Origin: Cytobacillus firmus
GTDB taxonomy: Bacteria; Bacillota; Bacilli; Bacillales; Cytobacillaceae
Assembly (NCBI RefSeq): GCF_023657595.1
Contig: NZ_CP098323.1
Coordinates: 1,512,001-1,576,000, forward strand
Length of the DNA: 64,000 bases
Direction of reading: 5' to 3'
Below, piece after piece: positions 51,957 to 59,535 of this stretch. Made by a program: the position numbers and the translations under genes. Below the pieces are notes generated by a model. The model saw only the letters and a list, made by a program, of their open reading frames with translations, had not been told where the DNA came from and made no database searches. The first letter of the stretch is position 1, and the number at the start of each line of letters is the position of its first letter.

Positions 51957-53237
51957 TTATCCATCCAGCTGCTTTCCGCCTATGGACTGTAAGAATCCTG
52001 ATTTTTTCCATATAACTATGAGCATGGTGAAGCCTAATAATGTCGTTGCCATACCAGCGCCAATCATAACAAAAGAGACACCCAGCTGTTTGGCAAGAAG
52101 AGCTCCGGCTGCAGGTGCTATAAGCATGGAAAAAGTCTGCAGGGACATGGCGGCAGCAGAAACTCTGCCCATCATTTGCTTCGGTGTTTCAGATTGAAGA
52201 ACATAGCCGTAGGGGACAGATTCTCCCGCCCCTAAAAGGCCTAAAAAACATGCACCGATTATCCAGGCCAATTGTGGTAAATTAAGAAAACCTAAGCCTC
52301 CAAGCCCAACAGCTGCTATAAAAATGCCGCTCAATATGGCTGAAGAACTCATTAAATGAATGGGTTTCCGGTTCCACCCTGTCCATTGGCCCAGCAATAG
52401 TGAACCCGCAACACTTCCTGCTCCCACTGCACTTATCAGCAATCCAAAATTCCCCTCATTGAATCCTATCTGCTTTGCAATAAAAACAAATAACCCATCA
52501 TAAAGGAAAATAATGAAAAACGCTGCAGAAGAAAGAATAATCGAGATCTTTAAAAGGGGAGTATGAAAAATATGTTTGATGCCTTCGGAGAAATCTTTCC
52601 AAAATTCACCTTTGCCTGTTTGGTCGCCAGCCATTTTTTTATCTGACTCCTCAAAGGACTTTAAGCTGGGAAGAAACAGCAGAAAAATTACAGCTATAAA
52701 GAACCCTGCTGCTTCGAACAGAAATGGACTTTTTGGTCCAAAAACAGCTATAATCCCTCCTCCTAATGCGGGCCCCGCAATTTTCATTGTGTTGACTGAA
52801 AGCTGGCTTAGAGTTACTGCTTCAGGCAGCATGATTTCAGGTACAATCATACGGATTGCACTCTGCCTTGCAGGATCATAAAGTGCTGATACGGTTCCTT
52901 TTAAAAACACAAATAATAGCAGAAGGTATAGGTTAGGAGAGTAAAATAAACCTGCTACAAAGACTATTCTTAAAAGGAGGCAAACAATCATAACTGCTTT
53001 CTTGGGCATTCTGTCCACAAACACACTTGCAAATGGGCCAATGATGACCCAGGGAAGACCGAGAACTATAATGACAGAGGCAATTGCCGTTTCATCCAGA
53101 CCCCAGTGATAAGCGACAATAACCTGCAAAGCAATTAAATCCAGCCAGTTACCCAAGTCTGAAAATAACTGGGCGCCAAAAAGTGCGCGAAAGGATTTTA
53201 GCTTGAGCGGTTTAAAAATACCTGGTTTCGCTGTCAA
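51957..53237 (-). CDS. ykuC: MFS transporter, YkuC type
   Basis: A 426-residue, 12-helix MFS protein of the MFS_3/enterobactin-exporter-like branch (FRALFGAQLFSDLGNWLDLIAL; VDRMPKKAVMIVCLLLRIVF). The substrate is unknown; relatives give macrolide or multidrug export. TTG 53237 overlaps the stop of the PadR gene upstream (TTGA), so the two are translationally coupled and the transporter is probably under PadR control. Confidence 0.83.
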   Translation of the reverse strand: MTAKPGIFKPLKLKSFRALFGAQLFSDLGNWLDLIALQVIVAYHWGLDETAIASVIIVLGLPWVIIGPFASVFVDRMPKKAVMIVCLLLRIVFVAGLFYSPNLYLLLLFVFLKGTVSALYDPARQSAIRMIVPEIMLPEAVTLSQLSVNTMKIAGPALGGGIIAVFGPKSPFLFEAAGFFIAVIFLLFLPSLKSFEESDKKMAGDQTGKGEFWKDFSEGIKHIFHTPLLKISIILSSAAFFIIFLYDGLFVFIAKQIGFNEGNFGLLISAVGAGSVAGSLLLGQWTGWNRKPIHLMSSSAILSGIFIAAVGLGGLGFLNLPQLAWIIGACFLGLLGAGESVPYGYVLQSETPKQMMGRVSAAAMSLQTFSMLIAPAAGALLAKQLGVSFVMIGAGMATTLLGFTMLIVIWKKSGFLQSIGGKQLDG

Positions 53238-53842
53238 TTCCCTTCATCCCTTCCGATGGCCATCCTTCTCCTGTTCAGAAGCTTTTCAGTATTGCCATGA
53301 GGATCCTGGCCATCTGGTAAATTATCTTTTTGCAGCGCTTCGATTGATTCATCGATCCATTTTATTTCTGTTTCCAGCTTCATTTCTGCATATCGGATCG
53401 AGAGGGTGCCAAGCTTGCTGACATAGGAATAACCATTTCTCGGCCACTCCTTTACGAATTTAAGAATATCAGAAGCTTCTTCTTTTCTTTTTAATAAATG
53501 GCTGATTAACACTTCATTATCCATATCTTCATGCCAGGTTGACATTTTCATTAGCAGTTCATCTTTAATCACAGGGAAAGAAGGAGGTGTCTTCAGCCAA
53601 TTTTCAAACTCCTTCCAGCCTTTAGCAGTAAGCTCATACATTTTTTTCTTTCTTCCTTCATCTTCTTGTTCGATTGCATAGATAAATCCTTCTGCCTCAA
53701 GCTTTTTTAATTTTGGGTATATGCTCCCATAGCTCATTCCCCAGTAAAGACCAGCAGCTTTGTGTTCAAATTCTGATTTAATTGTATACCCTGTGCTGGG
53801 CCAAAAGCTTAATACAGCAAGGATGGTATGTTCTATAGACAA
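53234..53842 (-). CDS. PadR-family transcriptional regulator
   Basis: A 202-residue PadR protein. The winged helix is HTILAVLSFWPSTGYTIKSE to GSIYPKLKKLEAEGFI, followed by the helical C-terminal dimerisation region. The start is TTG 53842 after AAAGGAG; the open frame to 53881 runs into the operator-like repeats. It is co-transcribed with the MFS gene, a common arrangement in which PadR represses its own operon until an inducer (often the exported compound) binds. Confidence 0.88.
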   Translation of the reverse strand: MSIEHTILAVLSFWPSTGYTIKSEFEHKAAGLYWGMSYGSIYPKLKKLEAEGFIYAIEQEDEGRKKKMYELTAKGWKEFENWLKTPPSFPVIKDELLMKMSTWHEDMDNEVLISHLLKRKEEASDILKFVKEWPRNGYSYVSKLGTLSIRYAEMKLETEIKWIDESIEALQKDNLPDGQDPHGNTEKLLNRRRMAIGRDEGN

Positions 53843-53871
53843 GATTGCAACTCCTTTCAATGTATCAACAC

Positions 53872-53905
53872 GATATATCACTTTGATATATCACTATGAT
53901 ATGTT
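53872..53905 (-). promoter_or_regulatory. GATATATC operator-like repeats of the PadR operon
   Basis: The self-complementary 8-mer GATATATC occurs at 53872-53879 and 53885-53892, and a related GATATGTT at 53898, a strict 13-bp spacing. They lie just upstream of the PadR start and are probable autoregulatory sites. Confidence 0.5.
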
Positions 53906-53934
53906 ATGTTAATAAAAGAATCAACAAAAAATAA

Positions 53935-53966
53935 AAAACTTTCGCAATTTTTCAGCGAAAGTTTTC
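53935..53966. terminator. strong inverted repeat between the PadR promoter and the TnpB element
   Basis: AAAACTTTCGC/GCGAAAGTTTT is a perfect 11-bp stem with A/T flanks that can terminate in both directions. Confidence 0.75.
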
Positions 53967-53997
53967 TAAAGGGATGATCGTCTCTATCAACACCGTC

Positions 53998-55666
53998 CAG
54001 AGTACCCCCATTTCAAGCTTGCTAAGTGGCGGGGTGAATGACAATTTTTATTTTCTTTCCAAAAGCAAAGACTTTTTAATTCATTTTTGGTAATATAGAC
54101 TTACAAACATACATTCGCATTTGGAGGTGGACACTTTGGCCGCAACAGAAAAACAATACAAAACAAATCAAATTTTGATTAAAAAAGGTCATCGTATGTT
54201 CAATTATTTTGAACAATCCAGCTCCAACGCGAAGAACTTGTTTAATACAACAAACTTTTATATTCGTCAGGTTTATACAGCGTTGAAAAGTGATAAAGAG
54301 TTACAACCTCTACAACGCGAAGTGTTGGAGAATATCCAAAAACACTTACCTAAAATGAACGATGTACAACTAGCTGCTTATCTTCGAAAAGCAGAAAAAG
54401 AAAAATCAAAACCGAAAGAGAAACGCAAAGAGTTGAAGTGCAATCTTTTCGAAGGACCAACAAAAGAGAAGCCTTTTGTTGATTACAATTTTTTTGATGC
54501 ATTGTTCAAATCCATGGTTCAGAATGATTATCGTTCGTTGCCTACACAATCAGCTCAGGCAGTAATGAAGAACGTTTTTCAAAACTGGAAGTCGTTTTTT
54601 AGTAGTCTGAAAGACTACAAAAAGAATCCTAAGAAATATAAAGGAAGGCCTAGAATTCCAAATTACTCTCGGGCCAACCAAAAAGAAGTTGTCTTTAGTA
54701 ATCAAGATTGCGTTGTTAAGGAGCAACGCTTCTTAAAGTTTCCTAAAACTAAGCAACGATTAAACATTGGCAAGTTAGGGCTTACCGAAGGTAAGCTGAA
54801 ACAAGTCAGAGTTATCCCTCGCCACGGCCAGTACGTTGTGGAAGTGATTATGGAGACACAACGCAAGAGTGAACTTAAAGCGGACAACAATAAGTACATG
54901 TCCATCGATTTGGGAATTGATAATTTAGCAACCATTATAACAAACACAGGTCATCGACCTGTTCTGTTAAAGGGCAGAAATATCAAATCCATCAATCAAT
55001 ATTACAATAAGAAACGAGCTCATTTGTATGGAATTCTGCGTAAAGGCAAAGGTCCAAAAGAAGGGTCATTTTCATCAAATGCCCTCACACATCTGTACCA
55101 AAAACGCCAACGAAAAGTAAAAGATTTATTCCACAAAGCGAGCCGTAATATCGTTAACCTGGCTGTTCAAGAAGACGTTTCAACCATTGTAATTGGACTC
55201 AACAAACAATGGAAACAGGAAACGAGTATGTCCAAAAAGAACAACCAATCGTTCACCAGCATTCCGCACGGAATGTTATTAAATATGGTTGAATATAAGG
55301 CTGCGGAATACGGTATTACTGTTGAAATCTGCGAAGAGTGGTACACCTCAAAGGCGAGCTTTTTGGATAACGACGTTTTCCCTGCATACGGGGTAAAAAC
55401 CAAGGAAAAACAGGTATTCTCCGGCAAACGCATCAAGCGAGGACTGTACCGTTCTTCGAACGGAACGCTACTCAATGCAGATGTGAACGGCGCTTGCAAT
55501 ATTTTAAGAAAAGCATTCCCAAATGTTTTCGCAAATGGGATAGAGGGGTTGGATGGTAACCAGTCCATCAACGTGTCAACTCCACTTTCGTTAATCGTTC
55601 GTTAAGTTCGACACGAAAGAAACCCCCACTTCAAATTTACATTAGTAAATTAAGTGGCGGGAGTAT
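53998..55666. mobile_element. TnpB-only IS200/IS605-family element (IS1341 type)
   Basis: The tnpB gene is flanked by related hairpin sequences. Left: ACCCCCATTTCAA (54004 on) with AAGTGGCGGGG (54024-54034). Right: ACCCCCACTTCAA (55622 on) with AAGTGGCGGG (55652-55661). No tnpA is present. The right end lies against the 3' end of ykuD. Exact borders are not determined, since IS605 elements make no target duplication; coordinates are approximate. Confidence 0.7.
54136..55605 (+). CDS. tnpB: TnpB RNA-guided nuclease / IS605 OrfB, variant without the usual zinc finger
   Basis: A 489-residue TnpB-related protein, longer than typical (about 400). RuvC residues: Asp in SIDLGIDNLATI and Asp in LNADVNGACNILRK. 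The usual second-site Glu after the strand VSTIVIGLNKQW is Gly, while a Glu pair in CEEWYTSKASF is conserved in this branch as I recall it. The four-cysteine finger is absent. Canonical TnpB uses an omega-RNA, made from the element's 3' end, to cut empty donor sites. TTG 54136 follows GAGGTGG by five bases; a TTG at 54121 precedes the site. Confidence 0.85.
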   Translation: MAATEKQYKTNQILIKKGHRMFNYFEQSSSNAKNLFNTTNFYIRQVYTALKSDKELQPLQREVLENIQKHLPKMNDVQLAAYLRKAEKEKSKPKEKRKELKCNLFEGPTKEKPFVDYNFFDALFKSMVQNDYRSLPTQSAQAVMKNVFQNWKSFFSSLKDYKKNPKKYKGRPRIPNYSRANQKEVVFSNQDCVVKEQRFLKFPKTKQRLNIGKLGLTEGKLKQVRVIPRHGQYVVEVIMETQRKSELKADNNKYMSIDLGIDNLATIITNTGHRPVLLKGRNIKSINQYYNKKRAHLYGILRKGKGPKEGSFSSNALTHLYQKRQRKVKDLFHKASRNIVNLAVQEDVSTIVIGLNKQWKQETSMSKKNNQSFTSIPHGMLLNMVEYKAAEYGITVEICEEWYTSKASFLDNDVFPAYGVKTKEKQVFSGKRIKRGLYRSSNGTLLNADVNGACNILRKAFPNVFANGIEGLDGNQSINVSTPLSLIVR

Positions 55667-56173
55667 TCATGGTTGTATTATTACCTTTGTGCCATTTGGT
55701 ACTATGCGTGACAATTGGAGGACATCCTGGTTATACATTCTTATACAGCCTTTGGAAACAGATTGGCCAATTGAGGAAGGGTTATTGGTTCCGTGGATTC
55801 CGTAGCCGTACTTTGACAGGGAAAGCCACATGACCCCATATGGACCGCCGGGGTCTGGTTCTCTGTTCACTATTACAAACTCTCCAATTGGGGTCTGCGT
55901 CAGCATTTTTCCCACCGCAATGGGATAGACTTTTTGTACGGCACCGTTAGATAAAAGTGTTAAGCTTTTTTTGCCTCTTGAAACTATGATTGTATATGGT
56001 ATTGAATCTGGTTCAGGCAGTCCCGGTATTATTATTCGCTGGCCGGGATAAATCAGTCCTGGATTTACAATGGCAGGATTTGCCGCCAAAAGCTCGCTTA
56101 AAGGGCGGCGGTAATTTTGAGCAATGACTGACATTGTCTCACCGGGCTTTACTATATGGTAAATAGCAGCCAC
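55667..56173 (-). CDS. ykuD: L,D-transpeptidase YkuD with LysM domain
   Basis: About 168 residues. A LysM domain ([18 protein letters not shown]) is followed by the YkuD catalytic domain with [20 protein letters not shown], containing the catalytic His, Ser and Cys. It forms 3-3 crosslinks in peptidoglycan and is expected in the spore or cell wall. The start is uncertain. GTG 56173 gives a family-like N-terminus but has a poor site; AGAGGTGG is perfectly placed for an ATT at 56164. The open frame extends to 56227 only through the inserted repeat. The TnpB element abuts the stop. Confidence 0.88.
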   Translation of the reverse strand: MAAIYHIVKPGETMSVIAQNYRRPLSELLAANPAIVNPGLIYPGQRIIIPGLPEPDSIPYTIIVSRGKKSLTLLSNGAVQKVYPIAVGKMLTQTPIGEFVIVNREPDPGGPYGVMWLSLSKYGYGIHGTNNPSSIGQSVSKGCIRMYNQDVLQLSRIVPNGTKVIIQP

Positions 56174-56189
56174 CTCTTTCTGAAAAGGG

Positions 56190-56346
56190 TTATCGCAGTC
56201 TAACGGGCAGTAAGACTCCCACTTCAAGACTCAGAGGAATCAAAGGAGGATAAGTGGGGGTCAAACTGCCCGTAAAGGCCCGATTGGTTCAACTAACAAT
56301 CAGTGGGGGATAAGGAAAACCCCCACTGATTGAAGTTTCACTTTAT
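56190..56346. mobile_element. palindrome-ended element, short copy (PATE/MITE-like)
   Basis: 157 bp matching the ends of the copy at 39510-39898. Left hairpin GACTCCCACTT/AAGTGGGGGTC keeps pairing by a G-U where the base changed. Right hairpin CAGTGGGGG (56301-56309) pairs with CCCCCACTG (56320-56328). It ends TTTCACTTTAT. It has no open frame of note and lies about 20 bp upstream of the ykuD start. Confidence 0.7.
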
Positions 56347-56413
56347 TTAAATATATGCCTGAGAAAATGATCTTGTAACTTATTGCTTAAATAATGTTCT
56401 GAATGCAGCAAAA

Positions 56414-56444
56414 AAGGGAAAGCTGCAATGATTTGCTTTCCCTT
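56414..56444 (-). terminator. terminator overlapping the ykuE stop
   Basis: AAGGGAAAGC/GCTTTCCCTT with the T-rich side on the minus strand. Confidence 0.85.
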
Positions 56445-57318
56445 ACTTGCCGCTGTCGGATTGAAGGGTAAACACCGTCAGTTCCGGTCTGGATAAAAAG
56501 CGGAAGGGCAGACGGGTTGTCCCAAGCCCTCTGTTTACATAAAGAGTTAATGGATTTTGACTGCCAATTTCATAGAAACCTTCATAGTATCTTTCAGCAT
56601 GTGGAGGTTTAACTAAGGCTCCAAAGAACGGCAGTTTTATTTGGCCGCCATGACTATGACCGCTCAACTGCAGATTTATGCTGAAGGCTGAGGCTGCATC
56701 TGCTAAATCCGGTGCATGGGACAATAAAATGTTATATGATCCACCGTCCATATTTTCGCTGGCAAGCTTTATGTCCGGCCTTCCGAGCATGGCATCGTCA
56801 ATGCCTATAATCCCGATGCTGCTTCCGGAAAACTCGAGTTTGCGATTTTCATTCAGTAAAAGAATAAAGCCGGATTCTTCCATAATGGTCTTATAGATAT
56901 CTGAACCATAGCCCCCGTGGTCATGATTCCCATAAATAGCAAACCTGCCGAGAGGTGCTTGAATTTTTTTCAGGAGCGGTGCTATTTGGTCTGCTTTTTG
57001 ATATTTATTGGGTTCATCCATCAGGTCACCTGTAAAGAAAACAATATCTGGCTTCAGACTGTTTATCTTTTCAATCAATTCTTCCAGCTGTTTCAGGTCA
57101 TAATGAAAGCCTAGATGGGTGTCGCTGAATTGGATGATTTTTTTATTATCGAACGCTTGAGGAATTGCGCTGTCAGAGATTTTGTAGTTTGTGATTTCCA
57201 GGAGCCGGGGCTCAATATCCCGTGCATAATAATAGCCGCCTGCACTAATACCAAACATAGCAGCAAAAAAGCCGAGAGCTCTTTTTAAAAAAGATCTTCT
57301 GGACACTTTTTTCGCCAT
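56443..57318 (-). CDS. ykuE: Tat-exported metallophosphoesterase YkuE
   Basis: A 291-residue protein with a twin-arginine signal (SRRSFLKRALGFF) at the N-terminus. A calcineurin-like phosphoesterase follows: FSDTHLGFHYD, FTGDLMDEP, YGNHDHGGYG, LLSHAPDLA and LSGHSHGGQ bind two metals. In B. subtilis, YkuE is a Tat substrate located in the cell wall. ATG 57318 follows AGGTTGG; the open frame starts five codons earlier. It is monocistronic, with a promoter within 57319-57420. Confidence 0.92.
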   Translation of the reverse strand: MAKKVSRRSFLKRALGFFAAMFGISAGGYYYARDIEPRLLEITNYKISDSAIPQAFDNKKIIQFSDTHLGFHYDLKQLEELIEKINSLKPDIVFFTGDLMDEPNKYQKADQIAPLLKKIQAPLGRFAIYGNHDHGGYGSDIYKTIMEESGFILLLNENRKLEFSGSSIGIIGIDDAMLGRPDIKLASENMDGGSYNILLSHAPDLADAASAFSINLQLSGHSHGGQIKLPFFGALVKPPHAERYYEGFYEIGSQNPLTLYVNRGLGTTRLPFRFLSRPELTVFTLQSDSGK

Positions 57319-57520
57319 TGGGCATACCAACCTATCTATATAAATTTTTCTGGAGTCTGCATGAGAAGAGAGTTATAACCTTTTCATACAGTATCTTTAA
57401 TACTATCAAACTATCCTATTAAAAAGAAGAATTAACTATGCTTGTTTTTATCCTTCATTTTCCTTTAAATAAATGGCTGTTTTCGCAAGGTTTGCTGCTT
57501 TTCTGTATCTTATTTACTGA

Positions 57521-57616
57521 GTTGATTGGAGAGGAAGGTGCAAGATCCTCGAGGAGCTTATTCAACGTCCAGCGGGAGTAGCTGGCAGGCTGGAGCGGAA
57601 ATCAACGGACAACATT
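57521..57616. repeat. intergenic repeat (GTTGATT...AATCAACGGACAACATT), full copy
   Basis: GTTGATTGGAGAGGAAGGTG at the left, GAGCGGAAATCAACGGACAA at the right, with a GC-richer interior. The ends match 35535-35566. I know similar repeats from many Bacillus genomes; no coding potential is seen. Confidence 0.7.
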
Positions 57617-57710
57617 GAAAGATGAAAACCAACAATATATACGAAAAGAGCCAAATTAATTTTTTTATAAATAATAGTTCGAAAATTCTCTATTTAATGG
57701 TAAAATATAA

Positions 57711-57726
57711 ATGAATGATCATTCAT
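57711..57726 (+). promoter_or_regulatory. TetR/FadR-like palindrome before fadH
   Basis: ATGAATGATCATTCAT is a perfect 16-bp palindrome placed between the likely -10 box (TAAAAT, about 57700) and the start. The half-sites TGAATGA/TCATTCA equal those of the Bacillus FadR box, but the 4-bp centre of that consensus is missing. Confidence 0.5.
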
Positions 57727-57746
57727 TTTTTGAGAGGGGAATTAGG

Positions 57747-58511
57747 ATGAAGAATAAAACAGTCATTGTTACCGGCGGTTCCAGCGGCATGGGGAAGTAT
57801 ATGGCAAAGAGGTTTGCTGAAGCCGGAGCCAATGTGGTGATAACAGGAAGAAACCCGGAACGCCTGGAGGCAGCAAAAGCTGAAATTGAGACAGCCAATG
57901 GACAAGTTTTAACCATTCAAATGGATGTCCGTGAGATTGAACATGTTAAACATATGCTTAATGAAACGCTGAGTACATTTGGGCAAGTTGATTTTCTCGT
58001 TAATAATGCTGCAGGAAATTTTATTTGCCCTGCAGAGCAGCTGAGTGCAAATGGATGGAATTCTGTTATTAATATTGTCCTGAATGGAACCTTTTATTGT
58101 TCAAGCGAAGTCGGTAAATACTGGATTGAAAAGGGGATTAAGGGAAGCATAATCAATATGGTGGCTACATATGCATGGGACGCCGGTGCGGGAGTCATAC
58201 ACTCGGCTGCCGCAAAAGCAGGAGTATTATCCATGACAAGAACATTGGCTGTCGAATGGGGAAGAAAATATGGTATCAGGGTAAATGCCATAGCTCCAGG
58301 TCCAATTGAAAGGACAGGGGGGGCTGACAGGCTGTGGGAGTCGGAGGAAGCTGCAAGAAGGACACTTCAAAGTGTACCGCTTGGCAGGCTTGGGAAGCCG
58401 GAGGAAATTGCAGAATTGGCCTTCTTCCTTTTCTCAGAACATGCAGGTTATATTAATGGGGAGTGCATCACAATGGATGGCGGCCAGTGGCTAAACCAGT
58501 TTCCGTTTTAA
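57747..58511 (+). CDS. fadH: 2,4-dienoyl-CoA reductase-like SDR (FadH/YkuF)
   Basis: A 254-residue SDR: TGGSSGMGKYMAKRF cofactor motif, NNAAGNF, and the active-site segment INMVATYAWDAGAGVIHSAAAKAG. Loss of the classic YxxxK tyrosine in favour of this pattern is typical of dienoyl-CoA reductases, which remove double bonds during oxidation of unsaturated fatty acids with NADPH. ATG 57747 follows GAGGGGAATTAGG; the open frame from 57711 lies on the operator. The palindrome suggests control by fatty acyl-CoA through FadR. Confidence 0.88.
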   Translation: MKNKTVIVTGGSSGMGKYMAKRFAEAGANVVITGRNPERLEAAKAEIETANGQVLTIQMDVREIEHVKHMLNETLSTFGQVDFLVNNAAGNFICPAEQLSANGWNSVINIVLNGTFYCSSEVGKYWIEKGIKGSIINMVATYAWDAGAGVIHSAAAKAGVLSMTRTLAVEWGRKYGIRVNAIAPGPIERTGGADRLWESEEAARRTLQSVPLGRLGKPEEIAELAFFLFSEHAGYINGECITMDGGQWLNQFPF

Positions 58512-58519
58512 TGTATATA

Positions 58520-58550
58520 AAAGCCGGCTGAATTGTTTTCAGCCGGCTGG
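58520..58550 (-). terminator. terminator between fadH and the C39-type gene
   Basis: AGCCGGCTGA/TCAGCCGGCT with a 7-nt loop; the T-rich tail is on the minus strand. Confidence 0.8.
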
Positions 58551-58555
58551 CATAT

Positions 58556-59338
58556 CTATTGATAGCTTACAGCTCTCGACTGCAAAGCCTTCCATGATGA
58601 AATAAATCGTTCTTTTGAAACCTTCACCTGTTTTTTTCCTGAAAGGGGGTCGTTTAGGAAAACAAACTGATCATCATACCCGACCAATACGACTGCATGA
58701 AGATCTAATGGAGTTTTAATGGTTTTGCCGGAGTGAGTCCAGGATTCCCAGCGGTCAGGAAGCCTATAATCTCCTGTCGTCCAGACGACAGCAGGATATC
58801 CTATGGAAACATGCATAAGAACTGCATCAAAATCCCTGCCGGTTAAATTAACGGCTCTTCCTGGCAGGTATTTATTCACCAATTCTTCAATTGGTTTATC
58901 GAAAACTGCGTATCCGGCAGTTCTCCCTGTCATATCACCCACAAATCCTTCTTCAGGATTACCCCATTTTAAAATATCACCTTTTGAGCGAATCAGCGGA
59001 TCATTATCTTTTTTTACTGCATCATACAAATCCATTTTCCCGACTTTGACACCTGCATGCTGCAGAAGCATTGTCAAGCTGGTTACTTCACATCCATACT
59101 TCAATTCGGGATTTTGTCTGATTAGTGGAACATCAATAATGACAGATCGTTTTTTAACAGCCGTAGTGGTGTCCATATTTTGGGCTGTTACTTTCTGCTG
59201 GTCCTTTTCTGCGTTGACAGGTATTTTAGCAGTCAGCTCTCTTGAATCCATGCCAGTCTCTTGTACAGGACTGGCCGGTTCTGAATGTCCGCAGCCAAGC
59301 AAAGGAATAAGAAGGGATATAAATAGGAAGTTCCTCAT
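58556..59338 (-). CDS. lipoprotein with C39-like peptidase domain
   Basis: A 260-residue protein with a short lipoprotein signal (IPLLGC, Cys near residue 16) and a linker of about 70 residues. A peptidase C39_2-type papain-fold domain follows: QNPELKYGCEVTSLTMLL with the catalytic Cys, and later HAVVLVGYDD with the His. These resemble YvpB-like proteins of unknown substrate, displayed outside the membrane. ATG 59338 follows AAAGAGGG. Confidence 0.85.
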   Translation of the reverse strand: MRNFLFISLLIPLLGCGHSEPASPVQETGMDSRELTAKIPVNAEKDQQKVTAQNMDTTTAVKKRSVIIDVPLIRQNPELKYGCEVTSLTMLLQHAGVKVGKMDLYDAVKKDNDPLIRSKGDILKWGNPEEGFVGDMTGRTAGYAVFDKPIEELVNKYLPGRAVNLTGRDFDAVLMHVSIGYPAVVWTTGDYRLPDRWESWTHSGKTIKTPLDLHAVVLVGYDDQFVFLNDPLSGKKQVKVSKERFISSWKALQSRAVSYQ

Positions 59339-59497
59339 GAAATACCCTCTTTCTTTTGATGTCCTGATATTAGCTTGTGGAGTATAACACGGCAATATGA
59401 TGCAAAGCTTTTGCCAAACAAACATGTTTCATCAAGAAGTGGAAGTTATATTTTGAATAGTAAAAGTTTTAAGCGAATATGGTATAATAACTCATTA

Positions 59498-59517
59498 ATC
59501 GCAGTTTCACTTTATTT
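59498..59517. repeat. possible minimal remnant of the palindromic element
   Basis: A 20-bp stretch joins the left-end 8-mer ATCGCAGT and the right-end TTTCACTTTATTT of the copies at 39510 and 56190, with nothing in between. It lies just upstream of ykuI. Confidence 0.4.
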
Positions 59518-59535
59518 ACATAGGGAGGCTAGGAC

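Larger units (their letters stand above)
57319..57746. other. divergent region between ykuE and fadH with an intergenic repeat
   Basis: Contains the ykuE promoter side, the repeat at 57521-57616 and the TetR/FadR-like palindrome before fadH. No gene is supported here. Confidence 0.6.
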
